This document shows, piece by piece, positions 52,105 to 59,427 of a DNA stretch of 64,000 nucleotides. The DNA is from Rickettsiales bacterium (lineage in GTDB: Bacteria > Pseudomonadota > Alphaproteobacteria > Rs-D84). Every line of letters starts with the position of its first letter. Position 1 is the stretch's first letter. The translations under genes were made by a program, and so were the position numbers. The stretch is from contig JAITCH010000009.1 in NCBI GenBank assembly GCA_031283185.1, positions 65,190 to 129,189 of the forward strand. The letters are read 5' to 3'. The notes beneath the pieces are model-generated. The model ran no database searches. It saw only the letters and a program-made list of their open reading frames with translations, and was not told the origin of the DNA.

Positions 52105-54223
52105 TGTTGTCCGTGTTCTGCTGCCCCTGCCCCACACCGACGGCTTTGACTATTCAATTAAATTCCCCGGCCCCCTTATCCCCGGCGCCTTCGTCAATGT
52201 TCCATTTATGAACAAAACGATGACTGGGGTTGTAATGGGTCGTGGCTCTGCAAGCCTAGCGCCGGAAAAAATCAAACCGATTTCGGAAATTCTAAATATC
52301 GCGCCGCTCACACCCGCTGACATTGATTGGATTCAAAGGATGAGCGATTGGACAATGATGACGCAGGGTGCTGTGTTGCGCCTGATAATGAATGTAGAGT
52401 TCCGGGAAGAAAAAAGAAAATCGAAACCGCTTGCGATTCCGACATATAAAGACACGCAGAAAATCGTGCTAACTCCGGATCAAAAGACGGCGGCGGAACA
52501 GATCCAAGCGACCGATAAATTCAAGGTTCATTTACTGGACGGCGTAACGGGGTCTGGCAAGACGCAGGTATATTTTGATATGGCGATGCGATTTTACGAG
52601 GCTGGCAAGAATGTTTTGATTATGATGCCGGAGATTGCGCTAACGCAGCAGTTCATAAAGAAGTTCGAGAATAAGTTTGGTGCAGAGCCGCTTGTCTGGC
52701 ATTCCAATTTAACTCCATCCACCCGCCGCAAAATCTGGCGGCTAATAAACCAATCTCACTTCACGGATACGCGCTCAAAATTCCCCTTCGCTGGCGAAGG
52801 GGTGGACTGCGAAGCAGGACGGGGTAGTGGTAATAAAAAACAACTCCCCCCTTGCGGGGGAGTCGAAAAATCGCAAAACGATTTTTCGGTGGGGGGTATC
52901 GCAAACACCACGCAACCCTTGATATTAATAGGCACCCGTTCTGCCCTCTTCCTGCCGTGGAAAAATCTCGGGCTGATCATCATAGACGAAGAGCACGACT
53001 CGTCGTATAAGCAAGACGAAATGGGCAGTTATCACGCGCGCGACATGGCATTGCTGCGGGCGAAATTGCTGAATATCCCGGTGTGTTTGGCGAGTGCGAC
53101 GCCGTCGGTTGAAACGCTTCGGAATGTATCAAGCGGCAAATATTCTGTGTCTATTTTGCCTTCGCGCTTTGGCGGCGCGCAACTCCCCACCATCGAAATC
53201 ATCGATCTAAAAAATAACAAGTCATCCCCCGACTTGATCGGGGGATCTCGGCCGAATTTATCTCTCCCCTTAATCCAAGAAATCCAAAAAACCCTCACCG
53301 CGAAACAACAGACGATGTTATTTCTAAACCGCCGCGGATTTTCACCGGCGATATTGTGCGAAGAATGTGGACATACGCTGACCTGCCCGGATTGTTCAGT
53401 GGGGATGACATACCATCGGCGCATTGGAAAAATGTTGTGTCATTATTGCGGCCGAAGACAACCGATACCAAACATCTGCCCGGAATGCAAAAAGGGCGAA
53501 ATGAAAATGCAGGGCGCGGGGGTAGAAAAGATAGAGGCGGAACTCCGCGCAGTATTTCCGACCGCGCGAATTGAAATTTTATCATCGGATACATCGGGCG
53601 ACCTTGCGGGAATTATAGAGCGCATAGAGAAGCACGAAACGGACATAATTATTGGGACGCAGATCTTGGCCAAGGGGCACCATTTTCCGAACATAACATT
53701 GGTGGGTGTGGTGGATGCGGACGCCGGACTTTTTGGAAATGATTTTCGCGCGGCGGAAAAAACCTTTCAGCAGTTGTTCCAAGTATCTGGACGCGCGGGA
53801 CGGGGCTTGGCACCTGGACGGGTGATGTTGCAAACATATAATCCGACGCATCCAGTGCTGCTTGCGTTGCGGGATAATAAGCGGGAAGACATTATAAATG
53901 CGGAGTTAAAGAATCGGGAGGCTGCCAAGATGCCGCCATTTGGGCAGTTGATTGCGGTTATTGTTGAAAGCGACCGCGAGGATAAGTTAGAAAAATTCTG
54001 TGCAGAACTTCGTGCGACTGCACCGAACATCATTGGTGCGAAGATTGCAGGCCCTGTGCCAGCGGAAATGTATCAAATAAGGAATTGGTATAGGATGAGG
54101 TTTCTTGTGCACGGCGGCGAGCGCGATTTGTTGCAGCCGATAATAAGGAAATGGATTGGATCAGTTAAGTGCCCATCGAATACGCGCATTAAACTCGACC
54201 CGAACCCCCAAACTTTTCTCTAA
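52088..54223 (+). CDS. priA: Primosomal helicase PriA with repeat insertions
   Basis: 711 aa. It restarts stalled forks. Motifs in order: Walker A GVTGSGKTQVYFD, Walker B IIIDEEHDSSYKQ, LASATPSVE, eight zinc cysteines (CEECGHTLTCPDC and CHYCGRRQPIPNICPEC), and helicase motif VSGRAGRG. Between Walker A and Walker B lie a translated R-A repeat (FPFAGEGVDCEAGRGSGN) and a second hairpin repeat (LPPCGGVEKSQND). A translated R-C repeat (SSPDLIGGSRP) lies before the zinc region. All are in frame and all catalytic motifs remain. It overlaps miaA by 17 bases. Confidence 0.95.
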   Translation: MFSENDVVRVLLPLPHTDGFDYSIKFPGPLIPGAFVNVPFMNKTMTGVVMGRGSASLAPEKIKPISEILNIAPLTPADIDWIQRMSDWTMMTQGAVLRLIMNVEFREEKRKSKPLAIPTYKDTQKIVLTPDQKTAAEQIQATDKFKVHLLDGVTGSGKTQVYFDMAMRFYEAGKNVLIMMPEIALTQQFIKKFENKFGAEPLVWHSNLTPSTRRKIWRLINQSHFTDTRSKFPFAGEGVDCEAGRGSGNKKQLPPCGGVEKSQNDFSVGGIANTTQPLILIGTRSALFLPWKNLGLIIIDEEHDSSYKQDEMGSYHARDMALLRAKLLNIPVCLASATPSVETLRNVSSGKYSVSILPSRFGGAQLPTIEIIDLKNNKSSPDLIGGSRPNLSLPLIQEIQKTLTAKQQTMLFLNRRGFSPAILCEECGHTLTCPDCSVGMTYHRRIGKMLCHYCGRRQPIPNICPECKKGEMKMQGAGVEKIEAELRAVFPTARIEILSSDTSGDLAGIIERIEKHETDIIIGTQILAKGHHFPNITLVGVVDADAGLFGNDFRAAEKTFQQLFQVSGRAGRGLAPGRVMLQTYNPTHPVLLALRDNKREDIINAELKNREAAKMPPFGQLIAVIVESDREDKLEKFCAELRATAPNIIGAKIAGPVPAEMYQIRNWYRMRFLVHGGERDLLQPIIRKWIGSVKCPSNTRIKLDPNPQTFL
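52777..52898 (+). repeat. R-A plus a second hairpin repeat inside priA
   Basis: R-A (52777-52838, module GACTGCGAAGCAGGAC) followed by CTCCCCCCTTGCGGGGGAG and AAAATCGCAAAACGATTTTT hairpins. Together about 40 codons, in frame. Confidence 0.88.
53218..53257 (+). repeat. R-C repeat inside priA
   Basis: TCATCCCCCGACTTGATCGG palindrome, translated as SSPDLIGGSRPN between the helicase core and the zinc region. Confidence 0.9.
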
Positions 54224-54244
54224 ATAAAAATCCCTTCTCCCTTT

Positions 54245-54320
54245 GCTCAAAAGTCCCCTTCGCTGGCGAAGGGGTGTCGCGCCGTAGCGAAGCGTAGGCG
54301 GACGGGGTAGTGGTAATAAT
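54245..54320. repeat. R-A repeat after priA
   Basis: Complete R-A copy with the long TCGCGCC module. It abuts element S copy 3, the same arrangement as at copy 1. Confidence 0.88.
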
Positions 54321-54322
54321 CT

Positions 54323-54474
54323 CAAAAAATCCGGCGGCATCGCAACGCCGAGGATAGAATGTCGAGTAGTGGTGAAAAAACGACGACGGAGTATGTATGG
54401 ATACTTCTAGGAGTTTTTTCGCCGCTAATCGGCATTATAGACCGGCGGCTGAAAAATGCCGCTAGGATTTTTTG
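54323..54474. repeat. Structured element S, copy 3
   Basis: 152 bases, arms CAAAAAATCC/GGATTTTTTG extended by GCGGCA/TGCCGC. It shares TCGCAACG, GTAGTGG and CTGAAAAA with copies 1 and 2 but has a different middle: a hairpin AGTATGTATGGATACT and GCCGC/GCGGC around ATCGGC. An ORF (MSSSGEKTTTEYVWILLG, about 40 codons with one hydrophobic stretch) starts at 54359 after GAGG; whether it is translated is unknown. The right end lies 8 bases from the stop of the DUF3015 gene. Confidence 0.83.
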
Positions 54475-54482
54475 TCCTTATA

Positions 54483-54923
54483 TTACCCAATCAAAGCATA
54501 AATACGATTGGTCGCTTCCGACGCATCTGCTTTCGCACCGAATACTTTATCAAAGTTATCGTGCATCAGTGTTGCGAATTTATCCGCGTCCATTCCAACG
54601 ATTGCGGCGGCGGCGATCATTGATTCACCTTTTGTGCCGGCTGCGGCTTCCATTGCGAATGATTCATAATTGCCGTGGACATATGCGAAAAGTTCACGCC
54701 GATCGATACGCGCATTTTGTTTGCAGCCGAGGGTTCCTGTGGACATACCGAATGCCTGGTTCAGGAAGATGCCGTTGGTGAAAGACGCGCCGAGGTCAAA
54801 TATCAACCCGCGCTGTCCAGAGAAGATTACGGAACCGAGACCGCATCCTGGATTATCTGCGCGCGCGACGCTGATGGAACCTGCGACGATTGCTGCTGCG
54901 ATTATAATTTTATTTGCTTTCAT
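54483..54923 (-). CDS. DUF3015 family secreted protein
   Basis: 146 aa with signal peptide MKANKIIIAAAIVAGSISVARA. Mature start NPGCGLGSVIFSGQRG and the later QAFGMSTGTLGC match the DUF3015 pattern, with the two or three conserved cysteines. Function unknown; family members are periplasmic. The C-terminal part (IVGMDADKFATLMHDNFDKVFG) is helical. AAGGAG precedes the ATG. Its stop codon is eight bases from element S copy 3. Confidence 0.88.
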   Translation of the reverse strand: MKANKIIIAAAIVAGSISVARADNPGCGLGSVIFSGQRGLIFDLGASFTNGIFLNQAFGMSTGTLGCKQNARIDRRELFAYVHGNYESFAMEAAAGTKGESMIAAAAIVGMDADKFATLMHDNFDKVFGAKADASEATNRIYALIG

Positions 54924-55023
54924 TTCATAGTCTCCTTTTTTGGTTTGCTATAAATTCAGTATAAAGATTATACATTATATAACGCAATGAAATAATACAG
55001 AATGTATTCCTGAATTTTTTCTC

Positions 55024-55052
55024 TTGCAATTGGAGTAAAAATATGATATAGT
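55024..55052 (+). promoter_or_regulatory. Strong promoter before the prophage lysis genes
   Basis: TTGCAA (55024-55029), 17-base spacer, TATAGT (55047-55052). It is followed by a leader of about 130 bases containing the R-D hairpin at 55120-55160 before the first phage gene. Confidence 0.7.
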
Positions 55053-55119
55053 ATATCTATCAACGCTGATATATTGCCCGACCTTTTTGGCCGGCATTTT
55101 TATTTTCAATATCGATCAA

Positions 55120-55162
55120 AAGCGGGGTGGGGGATCTTGGGCCCCACCCCGAACATTTTATC
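55120..55162. repeat. R-D hairpin in the leader of the lysis genes
   Basis: GCGGGGTGGGGGATCTTGGGCCCCACCCCGAACATTTTATCACC, ending 25 bases before the ATG at 55187. Its position between promoter and first gene could allow attenuation. Confidence 0.85.
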
Positions 55163-55186
55163 ACCCTATTATAAAAGGAACACGCT

Positions 55187-55438
55187 ATGCAACAAGATCT
55201 CACTTGGTGGATTCAAGTAATCGCCGTGCCATTAATTGGCGCGCTCACATTTTACATAATGAAGTTCAAGGCGCAGTGCGATCTGGCGATTGCGAACCTG
55301 CATAAGGAATTATCGGAGTATAAGTTAGATGTTGCGCGGACATACGCGTCGATTTCGTATATCAAGGATGTAGAGAATCGCCTAACGAATCACCTGCTTC
55401 GAATTGAACACAAACTAGAACAAGGAACCTCCAAATGA
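55187..55438 (+). CDS. Small phage membrane protein with coiled coil
   Basis: 83 aa. One membrane segment near the N-terminus (WWIQVIAVPLIGALTFYIM), then a charged helical tail with heptad-like spacing (CDLAIANLHKELSEYKLDVA...). The topology and place before a cell-wall hydrolase resemble spanin or holin-associated proteins of phages, but no family is recognised. AAAAGGAA precedes the ATG. Its stop overlaps the start of the hydrolase gene (ATGATGA). Confidence 0.75.
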   Translation: MQQDLTWWIQVIAVPLIGALTFYIMKFKAQCDLAIANLHKELSEYKLDVARTYASISYIKDVENRLTNHLLRIEHKLEQGTSK

Positions 55439-56010
55439 TGAATGCACAAAATTCCCCTTCGCTTGTGTCGCGCTCAAAAGTCCCCTTCGCTGGCGAAGGG
55501 GTGCCGCGTAGCGGCGGGGTAGTGGTAAAAAATTCCCCGCCAATGGTGGCGGGGTGTCCGGCATCGCCGGACGGGGTGGTTAGACCCATCTCCACACACC
55601 CACACTTAACTCTCATCACAAACCACGACCTACCCCGCCGCGCATTGTGCCGTCTTGCGAGGATTATATACGCCGAGACCCGTGCGGAAAGCTTGGCAGA
55701 TGTAGAGGCTCTCGCATCAATGATTGCGAATATAAGGAAAAAGCAAGGCCGCGACTTGACCGAACTCTCCGAAGACCCGAATGCGTTTGAATGCCTTAAC
55801 CGCGCATCCGGCAGACACGCCGACTTGTTGATTCGCTACGAATCACCAGCATTGCAAATGTGTCGGCGCACATTGCAGCGCGCCTTGACGGGCGTGTTGC
55901 CGGACGGGGTAAGGGGCGCGACGAGGTTTCATCGGGCAGAGTTATTGCCGGAATGGGCGACTGCGATTGGCAGCATCCATGAAACTCCAAACTTGCATTT
56001 CTACATTTAA
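55435..56010 (+). CDS. Phage cell-wall hydrolase (SleB-like) with repeat-derived N-terminus
   Basis: 191 aa. Residues 65-190 match the hydrolase_2 (SleB) fold: LARIIYAETRAESLADVEAL with the catalytic Glu, and GATRFHR near the end. It would cut peptidoglycan during lysis. The first 50 or so residues (SKVPFAGEGVPRSGGVVVKN and on) are translated from an R-A and an R-B repeat inserted close after the start codon. The start overlaps the previous stop, so the reading frame was probably original and the repeats came later. Confidence 0.82.
   Translation: MMNAQNSPSLVSRSKVPFAGEGVPRSGGVVVKNSPPMVAGCPASPDGVVRPISTHPHLTLITNHDLPRRALCRLARIIYAETRAESLADVEALASMIANIRKKQGRDLTELSEDPNAFECLNRASGRHADLLIRYESPALQMCRRTLQRALTGVLPDGVRGATRFHRAELLPEWATAIGSIHETPNLHFYI
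55474..55586 (+). repeat. R-A and R-B repeats inside the lysin gene
   Basis: R-A (55477-55528, module CCGCGTAGCGGCGG) and R-B (55530-55583, module TCCGGCATCGCCGGAC) in the N-terminal coding region. Host-type repeats inside a phage gene. Confidence 0.88.
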
Positions 56011-56073
56011 TAATTCCCTGCCCCCTTGAGGGGCGGGGCGACAGCCCGTTATGTCTGTTGGGGGTGGGGGTTA
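56008..56073. repeat. R-E repeat
   Basis: CCCTGCCCCCTTGAGGGGCGGGGCGACAGCCCGTTATGTCTGTTGGGGGTGGGGGTT, between the hydrolase and the holin-like gene; it places the next ATG only four bases downstream, so it supplies the region where a ribosome site would be. Confidence 0.8.
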
Positions 56074-56076
56074 AAA

Positions 56077-56271
56077 ATGAACATACAAAAACTTTTACGC
56101 GGGGGACAACTTCGCGGCCATCGCACATATATAATGTCTGTTGCGGGAATAATTTCCGCGATTGCATCATATCTCAGCGGCGAGACGGATATTTTCATAA
56201 CGATGCAGACGATATTCCCATTACTAGGCATATTTTTTCTGCGAATCAGCATAAAGGAGCAAAACCAATGA
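56077..56271 (+). CDS. Holin-like small membrane protein
   Basis: 64 aa from the ATG at 56077 (the ORF track starts upstream in the repeat). A basic N-terminus (MNIQKLLRGGQLRGHR) is followed by two hydrophobic segments (YIMSVAGIISAIASYLSG and MQTIFPLLGIFFLRISI). Size and topology fit a phage holin or a lysis-related membrane protein; no family is claimed. It overlaps the scaffold gene by four bases. Confidence 0.75.
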   Translation: MNIQKLLRGGQLRGHRTYIMSVAGIISAIASYLSGETDIFITMQTIFPLLGIFFLRISIKEQNQ

Positions 56272-56882
56272 CCGAACAAACGAACATTCCAGACAAGTTC
56301 AAAACGAAAACGGGAGAACCGAACATAGAAGCGATTCTAAAATCATATTCAGAATTGGAAAAGAAATTAAGTTCACTTCCGATTGCGCCTCGGGACGCGA
56401 GTGAATATGACGCGCCGGGATTTGGCGAAGACGATGACAAGGTTCGCGCGCGGTTTGTAGAGATTGGTCTGACCAAGAAACAGGCGGATGAAGTGTGTCG
56501 TCTTGCGGATGATTTGCTGACCCCTGCTGTGCAAGATTTGTATGATAAACAGACCGAGGCGGCAGAGTTGTCCGCGCTGGAAAAGTTCTTTGGTTCAAGG
56601 GATGCGATGCACGGCGCATTGGCGGAAATCGAGGCGTTTGGCGCGAAATATCTACCCGCTGAGGCGTTTGAAAGTTTGTGTAGTTCGCATCAAGGGATTG
56701 AAAGTTTGTATAAGATGATGCAGAGTGCCGAGCCGAAGATAGCGGCGGAAAAAAATAGCGCGAGCGATCTGAGTGAATCTGATTTACGAAGATTGATGAA
56801 GGATCCGAAATACTGGCGTGATCACGATGCGGAATTCGTCCGCACCATCGACACCGGCTTCAAGAAATTATTCAGCGAATAA
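56268..56882 (+). CDS. Phage capsid-assembly scaffolding-like protein
   Basis: 204 aa from the ATG at 56268 (MTEQTNIPDKFKTKTGEPNIE), after AAGGAGC. The pattern is that of podovirus scaffolding proteins: an N-terminal PDKFKTKTGEPNIEAILKSYSELEKKL, long acidic helices and a C-terminal LMKDPKYWRDHDAEFVRTIDTGFKKLF that should bind the capsid protein. It normally lies directly before the major capsid gene, but here the capsid gene starts 2.5 kb downstream after an inserted block. It would fill and shape the procapsid before DNA packaging. Confidence 0.82.
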   Translation: MTEQTNIPDKFKTKTGEPNIEAILKSYSELEKKLSSLPIAPRDASEYDAPGFGEDDDKVRARFVEIGLTKKQADEVCRLADDLLTPAVQDLYDKQTEAAELSALEKFFGSRDAMHGALAEIEAFGAKYLPAEAFESLCSSHQGIESLYKMMQSAEPKIAAEKNSASDLSESDLRRLMKDPKYWRDHDAEFVRTIDTGFKKLFSE

Positions 56883-56906
56883 AATTCTTCTTCACTTGTT
56901 AATCGC

Positions 56907-56979
56907 ACAATAGTCCCCTTCGCTGGCGAAGGGGTGTCGCGCCGTAGCGAAGCGTAGGCGGACGGGGTAGTGGTAATAA
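56907..56979. repeat. R-A repeat after the scaffold gene
   Basis: Complete R-A copy with the TCGCGCC module, preceded by the CACTTGTTAATCGCACAAT flank seen next to other R-A/R-B copies. Confidence 0.85.
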
Positions 56980-57136
56980 AAAAATTCAATCCAAATTTCC
57001 ACTCTGATAAAAAATCTTCTGAAAACTTTTTTTACGATTTTTGCATTTTTCTCTTTACTCAAAAATTATTTTATTATAGAATGTATGCAAGAGGGGACGA
57101 ATTACTTGTCGCCTTAAATAAAAAAGGAGAAAGAGA

Positions 57137-57352
57137 ATGTCTTTATTCTCGAAAAAACCGGCCGCGAAGAAAGTTGCAGTAAAGAAAGTTGCTGCAAAGA
57201 AACCGGCTGCGAAGAAAGTTGCAGTAAAGAAAGTTGCAGCGAAGAAACCAGCGGCGAAGAAAGTCGCGGTGAAAAAAGTTGCGGCGAAGAAAGTTGCTGT
57301 AAAGAAACCGGCTGTCAAAAAGGCGGTTAAGAAAGTTGCGAAGAAGAAATAA
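57137..57352 (+). CDS. Histone H1-like lysine/alanine repeat protein
   Basis: 71 aa. Composed of repeats AAKK, VAVKK and PAAKKVAVKKV, with about one third Lys, no aromatic core and no acidic residues. It resembles bacterial histone H1-like proteins (HctB/HC2 type) that bind DNA by charge. AAAGGAGA lies before the ATG, and a strong terminator follows. It is placed in the block between scaffold and capsid genes. It may compact the phage or host DNA; equally a recruited host gene. Confidence 0.85.
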   Translation: MSLFSKKPAAKKVAVKKVAAKKPAAKKVAVKKVAAKKPAAKKVAVKKVAAKKVAVKKPAVKKAVKKVAKKK

Positions 57353-57370
57353 TTATATTTCTTTTTAACA

Positions 57371-57403
57371 CTTAAAAAACTGGGCTCTCGCCCAGTTTTT
57401 TTT
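57371..57403 (+). terminator. Terminator of the histone-like gene
   Basis: AAAAAACTGGGC, TCTC loop, GCCCAGTTTTTTTT. A textbook intrinsic terminator 18 bases after the stop codon. Confidence 0.95.
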
Positions 57404-57602
57404 ATTTACAACATAATCCCTGCCCCCTTCCGAGGTAGTGTAGAAAATTCCCTGCCCCCTTGAGGGGCGGGGCGGTCGCTTTTATGCGACCGGGGGTGGG
57501 GGTAATTTTTCCACACTCATTAATCCCCTTCAATAGCGAAACCATATGCCGCGGCTTTGCTAGGACACTCAAAACATCAATTCTAATAATAAAGACCGCA
57601 TT
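57404..57602. repeat. R-E repeats before tcmP
   Basis: A truncated R-E (CCCTGCCCCCTTCCGAGG, 57418-57438) and a full R-E (57446-57503, with GGTCGCTTTTATGCGACC as central hairpin). The rest of the 200 bases contains a fragment similar to the damaged R-A of 14.7 kb (GCGAAACCATATGCCG) and no clear promoter. Confidence 0.78.
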
Positions 57603-58373
57603 ATGACTAAAAACTTCTTTGCCGAACAATCTCAAAATTCAGAAATAAAAACTCAAATTGTTTTGGGCGTTTTCCAATTATGGCTAAAAGACACCCGCCG
57701 CGGACAAAACTTGTCCTATATTGATTTGTTTGCAGGTCCCGGCATTTATGAAGACGGCTCGCTGTCAACGCCATTGTGTATTTTGCAAGAAATATGTTCT
57801 CAGAAAAGCATTGCCAGAAAATTTAATGTTATATTGAACGACAAAAACATGGAAACATTGGCGAAATTACGGCGTGCAATCACGAACATACGAAATGCGA
57901 AATATATAAAAAGCTTGCTGACATCTAATAATGATGCGAATATCTTCGCGCCGGATAATACATCAAGTTTTGTGTTTATGGATCCTTGGGGCTGGAAGGG
58001 TATGAATTGCGGACGCATAAATAATATGTTGCAAAATCCGAATTGCGAAATTGCGATGTTGTTTAGTTTCAATCAGTTCAATCGGTTTATGAATTTTGAT
58101 AAATTTGATGGCTTGTTTGACGATTTATTTGACGCGATGGCGTTAAAGAAAATCCGCAAGTTTTGCGCGGCTAATACCAAATCAAGGAAAGAGCCGTTTG
58201 TGTTGAAAGAATTTATAAAAGGCATTGTTAAAAATCGCCCGAATTGTTATTGTCTTCCGTTTCGGTTCAAAATGAGCACAGCGGCGAAGACTAGTCATTA
58301 TGTAATTTTCATAATCCGGGATAAGGCGCGTGCCGAATTGGCGCAGCGGGTGCTTGAATCGTTCAGCGGTTGA
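57603..58373 (+). CDS. tcmP: Three-Cys-motif partner protein TcmP
   Basis: 256 aa. The match to TcmP is by motif: the N-terminal FAEQSQNSEIKTQIV, then LSYIDLFAGPGIYEDG (a methyltransferase-like motif I), VILNDKN, FVFMDPWGWKGM (motif IV-like) and IVKNRPNCYCLPFRFKMSTAAKTSHYVIFI near the end. TcmP proteins are encoded next to Gp37/Gp68-type three-Cys proteins, as here (18 bases apart). Function is not established. The enzyme core resembles SAM-dependent methyltransferases, so modification of nucleic acid is possible. Confidence 0.85.
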   Translation: MTKNFFAEQSQNSEIKTQIVLGVFQLWLKDTRRGQNLSYIDLFAGPGIYEDGSLSTPLCILQEICSQKSIARKFNVILNDKNMETLAKLRRAITNIRNAKYIKSLLTSNNDANIFAPDNTSSFVFMDPWGWKGMNCGRINNMLQNPNCEIAMLFSFNQFNRFMNFDKFDGLFDDLFDAMALKKIRKFCAANTKSRKEPFVLKEFIKGIVKNRPNCYCLPFRFKMSTAAKTSHYVIFIIRDKARAELAQRVLESFSG

Positions 58374-58388
58374 TGTTAGAATAAAGTT

Positions 58389-59138
58389 ATGAGTGAACAT
58401 TCTGATATTGATTGGACTAGTGCGACTTGGAACCCGTTGATTGGCTGCACGAAGTATAGCGATGGCTGCGCGAATTGCTATGCCAAGCCGATTGCGGAAC
58501 GGCTGCGCGATCAGGGAGTGCCCGGATACGAAAATGGATTTAATCCGACGATTTTGCCAAATCGCTTGGACATTCCGCTTCATTGGAAAAAGCCCAGATT
58601 GATTTTTGTAAATTCGATGAGTGATTTGTTTCACGATGCCGTGCCTACGGAATATATTCAGCAAGTATTTGATGCGATGAATCGTGCGGATTGGCATGTA
58701 TATCAGGTGCTGACGAAACGCTCACACCGAATGCGTGAATTGACGGAGAGCGGCGCGATAAAGTGGCTCCCGCATATATGGCCGGGGGTTACGATAGAGG
58801 CGGATAAGTATCGCGCCCGACTTGACGATCTGAAAGCCACAAAGGCACAGCATAAATGGCTGTCGCTTGAACCATTGATTGCGCCTGTGGAAAGATTGGA
58901 TTTAACGGATATTGATTGGGTAATTGCGTGCGGGGAATCTGGACGGAACGCACGGCCTATGAATTTGGATTGGGTAAGGAATATCCGCGATTGGACGCAT
59001 CAGCAGGGAAAATTGTTTTGGTTCAAGCAACTCAGTGCATTTGATGGCGGGGACATAAAATCCGCGCCTGCGATGTTGGACGGCAAAGTTTATAATGAAC
59101 GCCCTGCATTTCGTAGCGGCACCCCAAGTTTATTCTAA
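58389..59138 (+). CDS. Gp37/Gp68-family three-Cys-motif protein
   Basis: 249 aa. The N-terminus shows IDWTSATWNPLIGCTKYSDG and CANCYAKPIAERL: three Cys in the pattern C-x5-C-x2-C, typical of the phage Gp37/Gp68 family (DUF5131). Later IFVNSMSDLFHDAVP, VYQVLTKRSHRM, WLSLEPLIAP and VIACGESGRNARP are family segments. The Cys cluster suggests a bound iron-sulfur cluster, by analogy with radical SAM proteins; this is inference. It is co-transcribed with tcmP. Confidence 0.9.
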   Translation: MSEHSDIDWTSATWNPLIGCTKYSDGCANCYAKPIAERLRDQGVPGYENGFNPTILPNRLDIPLHWKKPRLIFVNSMSDLFHDAVPTEYIQQVFDAMNRADWHVYQVLTKRSHRMRELTESGAIKWLPHIWPGVTIEADKYRARLDDLKATKAQHKWLSLEPLIAPVERLDLTDIDWVIACGESGRNARPMNLDWVRNIRDWTHQQGKLFWFKQLSAFDGGDIKSAPAMLDGKVYNERPAFRSGTPSLF

Positions 59139-59254
59139 TTTTTTTATTTACAAAATTCTCCGGACAATCCTAACCGACCCGGATATAAACCAGTGTGATT
59201 TCGGCGCATAGTTTTTATGCACAACCTTAATTCACACATTAAATAATAATCGTG
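59139..59254. other. Gap before element S copy 4
   Basis: About 115 AT-rich bases with a short hairpin GCATAGTTTTTATGC. No promoter or gene is evident. Confidence 0.6.
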
Positions 59255-59406
59255 CAAGAAATCCGGCGGCATCGCAACGCCGAGGATAGAATGTCGAGTA
59301 GTGGTGAAAAAACGACGACGGAGTATGTGTGGATACTTCTAGGAGTTTTTTCGCCGCTAATCGGCATTATAGACCGGCGGCTGAAAAATGCCGCTAGGAT
59401 TTCTTG
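59255..59406. repeat. Structured element S, copy 4
   Basis: Near identical to copy 3 over about 150 bases, with arms CAAGAAATCC/GGATTTCTTG. The single A-to-G change in the left arm is matched by T-to-C in the right arm. The hairpin loop GTATGTGTGG differs by one base from copy 3. The same ORF start (MSSSGEKTTTEY at 59291) is present. The element ends 21 bases before the major capsid gene start, so it lies in the capsid leader. Confidence 0.85.
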
Positions 59407-59427
59407 TCTAAACAAAAGGAAACAAAA

